From the NCBI GenBank assembly GCA_027578815.1, contig JANBTH010000684.1, positions 1 to 12,700 on the forward strand: a stretch of DNA of 12,700 bases. Direction: 5' to 3'. Made by a program: the position numbers and the translations under genes. Each line of letters starts with the position of its first letter. The stretch's first letter is position 1. Shown here piece by piece: positions 1-5,949 of the stretch. A model generated the notes under the pieces. That model was not told where the DNA came from, searched no databases, and saw nothing but the letters and a program-made list of their open reading frames with translations. This DNA comes from Coemansia sp. RSA 1804. Taxonomy: Eukaryota; Kickxellomycota; Kickxellomycetes; Kickxellales; Kickxellaceae.

Positions 1-251
1 CTGCTTATCCGCAAGTTGCCGCCGCTCTCCATGCTATACTGAGACGGCGATCTGGTAGTCCGTATTGTGCCGTTTATTGACGTCCGTAGTCCACTGACCG
101 CTTGGAATTTTGTGGTTTCATTCAAAGTGCTCTTGTTCAGTCTGCAAAATGGCGTCGTTGTCTTACTTCGTCGACATAGTATAGGGGTTTTTGAACATGC
201 TTTAGAACACTCAATCTGATTTACATGGTATGCTCTCAGCTGTCGAAACAT
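1..251 (-). CDS. 5' part of a gene running off the left edge, possible mitochondrial precursor
   Basis: A minus-strand frame starts at the ATG complementary to 249-251 and stays open for 83 codons to the window edge; the next upstream in-frame stop is at 336-338, and no other ATG lies between. The product begins MFRQLRAYHV. It is rich in Arg, Lys, Ser and Thr, has no Asp and only four Glu, and its first residues could form an amphipathic basic helix. This is the usual make-up of a mitochondrial presequence, so an imported protein is my inference. A TATATA stretch lies about 75 bases upstream of the ATG on the same strand. A second in-frame ATG, with A at -3 and G at +4, sits at 30-32 and could be the true start instead. 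The mature domain is outside the window, so no family can be named. GC content rises towards the edge, as expected when entering a gene here. Confidence 0.42.
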   Translation of the reverse strand, partial: MFRQLRAYHVNQIECSKACSKTPILCRRSKTTTPFCRLNKSTLNETTKFQAVSGLRTSINGTIRTTRSPSQYSMESGGNLRIS

Positions 252-1028
252 TTGTAATGCCGAAGCGTACACCGCTTCTCCTCTTCTTTCCCCGTTTCTC
301 GTGTGCACAAAAGGATGCTTGGTATATAAGGTAGTTTACAATTACAAGAGGAAGATAAGACAAAATGCAATTAAGCACCTTTAATTTGAGAAACAAGAAT
401 GAGGGGGCTCCTCTTTTTTTCTTTCAAAGTGGAGCAAGCTTTTTTTTTTACCAATCTCAAGCTTCCATCAGCCTTTTGATAATCCCTCCGCCACAACCAG
501 AAAAATTAGATTTATATTCAACGCACAAAAATGTGTGATCATCGATAGCATACCTCAAATGTGGTAAAAAAAATACGTTTGTTAACGATTACAACTAACT
601 TTACATGTTTAAATGCCATTTATTTCAAATATAGGACCCTGCTTTATATTTTTATTGTCAAGAAGGGTGTTTTAAAAAGTTTTTCTTTTCTTAATGCACT
701 ATTGTGTGAACGACTTTGTGTTAATAGACAAAGCGGTACTGCACTGTAATAGAGAAACTTTTTTGCACAATAAAATGAAAGAAGAAACATCTAAAAGACA
801 TATAATTATTTGTTTAGCAAAGATGTGGCATACATGCTAAAGTTTGGGCATGTTGTGTACATAATGCACGCAGAGAAAGCACTGTTCAGAGATAGTCCGT
901 GTGTAAAGCCATAGTGGGCCTCACAACTTCTAAAAGCTATTAAAGTAGTAGTGGTAGACATAGCAGCGTCAAGGATAATAATTGTTTTGCTCTTACTAAT
1001 CAAGTTTGAGCAACACACTCTATATGTA
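252..1028. other. AT-rich intergenic stretch
   Basis: I found no supportable gene here. The short open frames at 211-396 (minus), 561-749 (plus) and 806-1042 (minus) are AT-driven and two of them rely on TTG starts. The stretch holds pyrimidine and T runs around 408-424 and 440-449 and no tRNA-like A-box/B-box pair. The part nearest 252-340 is likely promoter and 5' UTR of the left-edge gene. Confidence 0.5.
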
Positions 1029-1253
1029 CTAATCATGTACAATGGTAAAACCCTCCATCATCCTTGCCGCTTCCGCTATTCCTTTTTGCTTTGTTAGCAA
1101 TGATTCAAGGAATTTTCTTAGCTCGGCTTCAGTAGCTTTAGTCCGGTTTCCACGTGTGCAAACTGCAGAAACGTAGCGTGAATGTACCCTTCCATTGTCA
1201 GAATACTTGTATTTTACAAGGGCGTTTACGTGATATAATTTTTTATCTGGCAT
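1029..1253 (-). CDS. possible small gene, 74-residue hypothetical protein
   Basis: An ATG complementary to 1251-1253 opens a 74-residue frame ending in TAG at 1029-1031. The product begins MPDKKLYHVNALVKYKY, is basic in its first half, and has a helix-prone stretch of Glu, Ala, Lys and Leu in its second half (about residues 39-65). It is better balanced in composition than the Phe/Ile/Asn-rich frames around it, and the local GC content is higher than in its AT-rich flanks. That is why I list it. I recognise no family. The frame extends eleven codons further upstream without an ATG, so this could also be the last exon of a spliced gene. It stands alone, at least 480 bp from any other gene. It might equally be a relic or chance. 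Confidence 0.33.
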   Translation of the reverse strand: MPDKKLYHVNALVKYKYSDNGRVHSRYVSAVCTRGNRTKATEAELRKFLESLLTKQKGIAEAARMMEGFTIVHD

Positions 1254-1740
1254 TAGATAGCGAAATACACATATTTTTTTAATCAAGCATCAATAGAATA
1301 ATTTATAATGTTAAAGATGCAAGCAAAAGCTTTTGTCTGCCTTTATAGTCTAGACTAGCAACTGCATGACAGCATAGAATCACTATACAATAGATGTGAC
1401 TGGAACATTTAATACTAAATTGCTAATAAGAAACGTAATTGCAATTTAACGTTTTAATTAACCAAAAATAGACTTAATTAAAGGCATTTAGCCATTAAGA
1501 GTAATTCAATATCTTTTGGTACAAACTGTTTCTAGTGGCCAAACTTCCAATGTTGTCTATTTTTGTCGTTAATTAGATTAATTACTGCTGATACTTTATG
1601 AATAGTGCGATTGATAAGCAGCAATGTCAATTTTGTTTAACGTTTTTACAACTAAATAACAACTCTAGTTATTTTCTTCTACCATTTTAGCTTCTTTATC
1701 TATTATTTAAGGCACCCACTTACTAATATAATTGTTTCTG
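1254..1740. promoter_or_regulatory. AT-rich upstream region with TTAATTA cluster
   Basis: This gene-free stretch precedes the F-box-like gene. It contains two TTAATTAA palindromes exactly 20 bp apart (1454-1461 and 1474-1481), then TTAATTA at 1569-1575 and ATTAATTA at 1577-1584. Such A/T palindromes suit nucleosome depletion or homeodomain-type binding, but in a region this AT-rich they could be chance. No CCAAT or strong TATA element stands out. Confidence 0.3.
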
Positions 1741-3357
1741 ATGATTCATATAAACGACCTCGACCCTCAAGTTCTCTATTACATTCTCTGTTTTGCAACT
1801 GGTGGACCCGCCAAAGATATCGATGAGTGGAAGCAAAAGCTCACTCTTCTTCATGTGTGCAGAGAGTGGTATGGTTTGCTAAGTGGCAACGTGTTTTCTG
1901 AAGGATTCATCTATGTCTACTCGAGAAGGATTGCAAATAATCGAAACAATAACTTGGATAGCTGTGTTTACTACGCAGATGATAATATCGTTTGCAGATC
2001 CAACCTAGGAATAATCACCGAACAAGACGTGTACAATTGTGACAGCGTGTCCAGATTGATTATTTATACTGACTATGGCTTGGACATTGGCTTATATGGC
2101 CAGGTTTTAAACGAGATTATGATGCTTGGGGTTGGGTACTGGCTGGGCTTGACATCTTTGAGTATTGAGGTTAACAATACTTTTCGCTACCAGCATGGTC
2201 CCAATGAGCTTAAGCCAGAGTGTCTTGCGCTGTTGGTTTCAAAGCACATTCATGATTTCCACAACAGAATACCAAATATAACTCACATGGAGCTCAATTG
2301 CTTTGGTGATAAAGTTATAGGACCGGCGCTTTCTCTTCTCGTTAATAACTACACAGCCAGCTTGAAGCACCTACGCATTAGATTTTCAATTAGATCTCCG
2401 ATGCCACAGTTTCCAAACAAGTTAGCATCTATTTCGCTCAACCTCAGCAACTATGGATATCAAAACCCTACCTTTTATGCAAGAACGCTTCAGCATGTCG
2501 AATTACGTCTATTGTCCAGCAGCAAGTTTTCATGGTGGATATTTCATGACTTTACAACTCCTGGTCGCATAGAGTTTTCAGACCTAAAAACTCTCAAACT
2601 TTTGTATGCCAGACAGACAGATGATGAGAGGGCACTTTCGAAAAAGCACTCAAGCCAGGCTAGACCGTACGGATCGCATATACTCCAATTTCCAAAGGTA
2701 ACAAGTCTATCTTTAATCGATCTTCCTGTGGATTGCGATGTGCTGTTCACAGATACGATGCCTACATATCTGGAACAGTTGATTGTCTCTGGCGATCATC
2801 ATTCAGTTGTTGCTACTAGCAGACTACGATTTACAAGTGTTGGCAGAATGGAGATTAATGTAACGGGAAAAGAAGCACCTGGCGACGAGTTCTACAAGAC
2901 GGCAGACTATTATTTTGGATACACCACTATTGGCAGCGTTTGCAAAGCCTTTTTTAGACCACCGATCGACATTCAGCGGACTGTATCCTGGGTGAATATT
3001 ACCGAGCTGCGACTATATAGAATTGAATTTGAAGAGCTGTTAAGCCTTTTACCAAATCTATACAAACTTCGAGAACTCGATATCAGCAACATTGGATTAG
3101 GTGAGGGATTTATCCAAATTGTTCAATCGGGACTTGAGGATGAGATACAGGGAGACTACGAGTTACTAGACACCAGGCTTGACCGTCTTCTCCTGGACCG
3201 CATTGAACCAGAGAATGATTTGAATCTCCTTGGGTTCCTCAATTATCTGCTTGCTAGAGCGACAACATTGAAGGCTGTTAAAGTGAGCCATAGACTACAT
3301 ATAACGGTTGAGAAGAGTTTTTTGCCAGAAAAATTCCAGTATGTTAGATTTAGCTAG
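1741..3357 (+). CDS. F-box-like / leucine-rich-repeat-like protein
   Basis: An intron-free gene of 538 codons starts at ATG 1741; an in-frame TTG at 1732 extends the frame but is not a credible eukaryotic start. The N-terminus (about residues 3-50) reads as an F-box-like helix set, with LDPQVLYYILCFA followed by a Trp-containing LLHVCREWYGLL segment. The remainder has irregular leucine-rich repeats, seen as NITHMELNCF near residue 175, KVTSLSLIDLP near 317 and NITELRLYRIEF near 419, followed by LRELDISNIGL. Known F-box proteins dock on Skp1 in SCF ubiquitin ligases and use the repeats to bind a substrate. From memory, large families with this architecture are common in Kickxellomycotina. Skp1 binding is not shown by the sequence, and the substrate is unknown. 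Codon use is more AT-rich than in FIG4 or NELF-A, consistent with a faster-evolving, lineage-specific gene. Confidence 0.8.
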   Translation: MIHINDLDPQVLYYILCFATGGPAKDIDEWKQKLTLLHVCREWYGLLSGNVFSEGFIYVYSRRIANNRNNNLDSCVYYADDNIVCRSNLGIITEQDVYNCDSVSRLIIYTDYGLDIGLYGQVLNEIMMLGVGYWLGLTSLSIEVNNTFRYQHGPNELKPECLALLVSKHIHDFHNRIPNITHMELNCFGDKVIGPALSLLVNNYTASLKHLRIRFSIRSPMPQFPNKLASISLNLSNYGYQNPTFYARTLQHVELRLLSSSKFSWWIFHDFTTPGRIEFSDLKTLKLLYARQTDDERALSKKHSSQARPYGSHILQFPKVTSLSLIDLPVDCDVLFTDTMPTYLEQLIVSGDHHSVVATSRLRFTSVGRMEINVTGKEAPGDEFYKTADYYFGYTTIGSVCKAFFRPPIDIQRTVSWVNITELRLYRIEFEELLSLLPNLYKLRELDISNIGLGEGFIQIVQSGLEDEIQGDYELLDTRLDRLLLDRIEPENDLNLLGFLNYLLARATTLKAVKVSHRLHITVEKSFLPEKFQYVRFS

Positions 3358-3687
3358 GTGCTGTCATCTCGCTGAATGATTCGGCTCATGTCTTCACATT
3401 CTGTGCTTTTGTCGCGAATGCATCTGATTATTTCTGGCTTGGTTTCGGTCCATGATTTTCGCTTTCTGCCAAGAAAAAAAGAAAGCCATCAGTGCAGTTG
3501 TTCTGCATCCTGGTTTTCCATCAGGTTTGGCCAAGCAGAAGAAACAAACAAACATGCTCTTCTATTAATGTTGCTTTCCTTTGCTTTTTTTATTTTTGTT
3601 TATTGCATTTTTATACTTTTGGCCCATTTTCTGGTTGTCCCAGCTTTTTTCCGTTCATAATATCTGACCATAAGAAATAGACCAAGC
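3358..3687. promoter_or_regulatory. intergenic region between F-box-like and LITAF-like genes
   Basis: These 330 bases hold the 3' UTR of the upstream gene and the promoter of the downstream one. Positions 3568-3625 are strongly T-rich, a poly(dA:dT)-type tract as found in fungal core promoters. The two overlapping plus-strand frames here (3376-3660 and 3492-3680) are rich in Phe, Leu, Ser and Cys, as expected from translated T-rich DNA, and are not accepted as genes. Confidence 0.4.
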
Positions 3688-4212
3688 ATGGGCGGCAAGG
3701 AGGAGAAACAGATGAAAAGGGCGTCTGGCACCTACGTCGACGAGCCTGAACTTCCCAGCGCTGCGCCAATGTCTATGCCCGTTCCTGCGCCTATTCCCCA
3801 TGGACCGATGAGAAACAGCGTTATCGTTGAGGGCGGACCAGTTAGAGATCTCCCCCCGGCCTATCACCCTCCTCAAAATCCACAGGGCCAGAACCCTGGA
3901 AGCTATCCACATGGAATGGCAGGCTCTGGCCCACAACAAGCTCCCGCAGTCGGAATGAACTACGTGCAGCCAACAGGGCCGCCAATATTGGAATGTCCAT
4001 ATTGCAAGCGCAAGGTGCCGGTCTACATTGAGAAGAAAATGTCTGGCGGAACAATATGTCTGACCGTGACACTTTGTGTTGTTTTCTGGCCTGTTGCACT
4101 TATACCACTTCTAAGCGACTCTTTCAAGAACGACTTTTACCATTGCGGCGTGTGTCATTCCAAGCTGGGAAAGACAAAAGAGCTGGGTTCGCAAGTTGTC
4201 TACGCTCCGTGA
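3688..4212 (+). CDS. LITAF-domain (LITAF/SIMPLE-like) zinc-ribbon membrane protein
   Basis: The 174-residue product has a Pro/Met/Ala-rich disordered N-terminal half (residues 1-98) and a C-terminal LITAF domain (about 100-165). The domain shows the first zinc knuckle CPYC (Cys103, Cys106), a hydrophobic stretch at about 121-142 containing FWPVALIP, then an HCGVC knuckle (Cys153, Cys156) and the closing SKLG. The two knuckles are known to form one zinc site, with the hydrophobic segment inserted as a monotopic anchor in endosomal or lysosomal membranes. A PPAY motif at residues 56-59 fits the PPxY type that binds WW domains of Nedd4/Rsp5 ubiquitin ligases, as in animal LITAF. The start ATG has A at -3 and G at +4. 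It is a single exon of normal family length. A role in endolysosomal sorting is inferred from the family. Confidence 0.86.
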   Translation: MGGKEEKQMKRASGTYVDEPELPSAAPMSMPVPAPIPHGPMRNSVIVEGGPVRDLPPAYHPPQNPQGQNPGSYPHGMAGSGPQQAPAVGMNYVQPTGPPILECPYCKRKVPVYIEKKMSGGTICLTVTLCVVFWPVALIPLLSDSFKNDFYHCGVCHSKLGKTKELGSQVVYAP

Positions 4213-4443
4213 CGTGCGCAATAACCGCTCCATATCTTTTTTCATATCTTTTTACTGTAGCACTCTATTGCCTTTGTGGCCAGCTAATATGCTGTCGACT
4301 TTTCACAGACAGCCTTTCAAGCATAGTAACCGACAAGCATAAACCACGTAGTTTCATGACCGATTTCTGGCATATATATTTCTACAAACGTATATTAATG
4401 TATGGTATGACCAGCCAAGTTCAATTGGCTTCCAAACTACATG
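4213..4443. terminator. shared 3' region of two convergent genes
   Basis: The LITAF-like gene ends at 4212 on the plus strand and the small spliced gene ends at 4444 on the minus strand, leaving 231 AT-rich bases for both 3' UTRs. No clear AATAAA signal is present on either strand. I see no separate gene here; the long plus-strand frame at 4056-4628 overlaps LITAF coding sequence in another frame. Confidence 0.35.
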
Positions 4444-5007
4444 CTACTTTGCAGAAATCTGTAGCACCGACGGCAGTATTATTGGGTTGTTTGCATCAAA
4501 TGGCTCAGCAACGAGGATCAGAACACCCTTTGCTGGCCGCAATCCTTTGTACGCGAACTGGCCTACTTCCTGCACGATGTCAGCACTACAGTCGCCGCCT
4601 TCGTCCTCTGTTTCCTTCTCCTCCTTAACAACCAGCTCCTGCACCAGTACCTGCATGTTGGTGTCAGCTTGGACAACATAGTACGCCGCTTGAAATGCAC
4701 CTACGCTTTGGTTATATTGAAGCAACTCTTTTGACTAATTAGCATACACGTATAACCAGAATAAGCTTCACAAACCCTTGTAAACAAAGTAGGGCAATAA
4801 CTTACGGTTCTTAAGCTCGCTTACTGCCTTCACGCCCTGCTTGCATTCTGCAATCTTCTCACCGAGTGCCGGTCTTATTCCTTGGAGGATCTCTTGAAAT
4901 ATTGCATCTGTAAACCACTTTATATTTTGTTCCTGGATGTATATATGGACGCACAGACACGAATGTTTTGAGACTCTGAGGATGCGCTCTTGTTTGGAGA
5001 ATAGCAT
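4444..5007 (-). CDS. two-exon small gene, unknown product (about 152-161 residues)
   Basis: Two minus-strand open frames join cleanly when one intron is removed. Exon 1 runs from the ATG at 5007 to 4806 and encodes a helical stretch (FTDAIFQEILQGIRPAL and beyond). It ends at a perfect GTAAGT donor, while the unspliced frame reads on only 13 codons to a stop. Exon 2 runs from 4727 or 4700 to TAG at 4444. It encodes a beta-like segment (AYYVVQADTNMQVLVQELVV), an acidic loop of Glu/Asp, and a hydrophobic strand (KGVLILVAE). With the acceptor after AAAAG (4728) the product has 161 residues; with the acceptor after GCGTAG (4701) it has 152; both keep frame. I do not recognise the family. Part of exon 2 faintly recalls the L7Ae/NHP2 fold, but the expected C-terminal half is missing. 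It lies 229 bp downstream of DIB1 on the same strand and is convergent with the LITAF gene. Confidence 0.55.
4728..4805 (-). other. predicted spliceosomal intron (78 nt)
   Basis: Read on the minus strand, the intron opens with GTAAGT at 4805-4800 and has a TGCTAAT branch-site match at 4744-4738. The first AG (4735) is only three bases past that motif, too close to use. The next in-frame acceptors are AAAAG ending at 4728 and GCGTAG ending at 4701, which would give a 105-nt intron. A second possible donor, GTAAGC at 4824, would pair in frame with an acceptor ending at 4726. Confidence 0.55.
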
Positions 5008-5185
5008 TGCTAGAAAATAATAAATATATGCTTTCAAAGTACAAATTTACTGCAACAAGCAATGGCACACGACAGCCCCCGATCTAGTGAAGAGCAGAAT
5101 ATAGTCGATTGACTTTAGCACATATATAGCATTTTGTAATATTTATGGCACCATCCACATATCACTAGCAAGTTCTTTTTTATAT

Positions 5186-5191
5186 TTTATT
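5186..5191 (-). terminator. AATAAA polyadenylation signal for DIB1
   Basis: The minus strand reads AATAAA about 45 bases past the DIB1 stop codon, inside an A/T-rich run that continues as ATATAAAAAAG. Position and strand suit 3' end formation of the DIB1 transcript before the small spliced gene begins at 5007. Confidence 0.45.
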
Positions 5192-5236
5192 CAAAAACCC
5201 ATGTAACACAGAATAATAATGCCAGACAAACCATTT

Positions 5237-5665
5237 CTAGTACTTGTATTTTGTCGAATAGTCCTTGACCGAAAGTACCAGCCCCTTTCCTTTTCTCGCG
5301 CCGCGAAAGACAACCTCAACCATATCAATCAGCTCCTGTGGATCCTCAATCGCCCAGTTGACCTTGTTGTTATTTCCCGTGCCAAGATCAATCATCATAT
5401 GCTTGTTTCGGAAAAAGAACATGGTTGTGCATGGGTCGTATAGCTCGTACATGGTGTTGAAGTCGGGAACCTCTGAAATGTCAACCAGATATATAACCGC
5501 AAAGTTCTTGACCTTCTCCGCTACCTCGTACAATGTCTCGTCCATTATCATGCACTGTGGGTCCCAGTCGTGGCCAAAACGCATCACCACAACGCGCTCC
5601 TCTTCCGAGAGGATGGCCATGTCCACTTGCCACCCATTTGTGAGGTGGGGCAAAAAGTAGGACAT
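5237..5665 (-). CDS. DIB1: U5 snRNP 15-kDa thioredoxin-like protein (Dib1/Dim1, TXNL4A family)
   Basis: The product has exactly 142 residues, the length of the human and other eukaryotic orthologues, and it looks near-identical to them over its whole length. Hallmarks include the N-terminal MSYFLPHL, RFGHDWDPQC around residues 29-38, FAVIYLVDISEVPDFN, MFFFRNKHMMIDLGTGNNNK around 82-101, and a C-terminal KDYSTKYKY. The fold is thioredoxin-like without a CxxC active site; Cys38 and Cys79 correspond to the disulfide-forming pair known in the family. The protein sits in the U5 and U4/U6.U5 tri-snRNP and leaves on spliceosome activation; it is essential in yeasts. The gene is a single exon, notable given that the next gene appears to have an intron. 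It is transcribed towards the small spliced gene, with a poly(A) signal just past the stop. Confidence 0.98.
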   Translation of the reverse strand: MSYFLPHLTNGWQVDMAILSEEERVVVMRFGHDWDPQCMIMDETLYEVAEKVKNFAVIYLVDISEVPDFNTMYELYDPCTTMFFFRNKHMMIDLGTGNNNKVNWAIEDPQELIDMVEVVFRGARKGKGLVLSVKDYSTKYKY

Positions 5666-5949
5666 TGCTTGTTGAGAACCGACTACACTAGGCTATAAAT
5701 GTACAAGAAACACAAACACAAGGTATGCGTATATGCAAGACCCAGTAGTCAGTCGCTGTAAGGAAGTAATAGGATTATTAGGAAAGGCATAAACGTTGAC
5801 TTTTTTAAAAATCACCCATCCCTGTCCAGAAAAGTTATCTTAGTAATTAGGATTTGTAATTAACACGAATAATATACTAAATGTCACGTTTATGGGGTAG
5901 CAAGTAGAAAAGCGTGATTAGGGTTAAGAAGCACATGCAAAACAAATAG
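5666..5949. promoter_or_regulatory. DIB1 promoter / FIG4 3' region
   Basis: The two genes are in tandem on the minus strand, so these 284 bases serve as FIG4 3' UTR and DIB1 promoter. A CTATAAA stretch on the plus strand at 5692-5698 is wrongly oriented for DIB1. A telobox lies near the FIG4 end. I see no tRNA or snoRNA signature. Confidence 0.4.
5918..5927 (-). promoter_or_regulatory. telobox-like element (TTAACCCTAA on minus strand)
   Basis: The plus strand reads TTAGGGTTAA, so the minus strand carries AACCCTAA, the telobox. In yeasts this motif binds Tbf1-type telomere-repeat factors and occurs upstream of many RNA-processing and ribosome genes. It lies about 250 bases upstream of the DIB1 start and about 23 bases past the FIG4 stop. 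The link to DIB1 expression is inference from one short match. Confidence 0.3.

Noticed and set aside
806..1042. 78-codon minus-strand frame
   Set aside because: It depends on a TTG start, lies in AT-rich DNA, is rich in Ser/Thr/Cys/Ile without domain structure, and overlaps the end of the better small frame at 1029-1253.
3376..3660. 94-codon plus-strand frame with a hydrophobic C-terminus resembling a membrane segment
   Set aside because: The hydrophobic stretch is produced by the T-rich promoter tract at 3568-3625. A second frame in the same tract gives a similar result, so it is a composition effect.
4056..4628. 190-codon plus-strand frame overlapping the LITAF-like gene
   Set aside because: It overlaps the LITAF domain in a shifted frame for its first third, and the rest is antisense to the spliced minus-strand gene. 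Its Cys/Leu/Arg/Ser-rich composition is typical of a shadow frame.
4444..4725. Exon 2 of the spliced gene as an L7Ae/NHP2-type RNA-binding protein
   Set aside because: The run from QEVGQFAYKG to ILPSVL loosely follows the NHP2 pattern, but the protein stops where the VPY and SK.ELG segments should follow, and no frame or splice downstream restores them.
5265..5660. 131-codon plus-strand frame opposite DIB1
   Set aside because: DIB1 on the other strand is almost invariant across eukaryotes, so this frame is its complement and carries no independent signal.
5918..5927. Interstitial telomere array
   Set aside because: Only about one and a half TTAGGG units are present, so it is a single telobox-like site and not an array.
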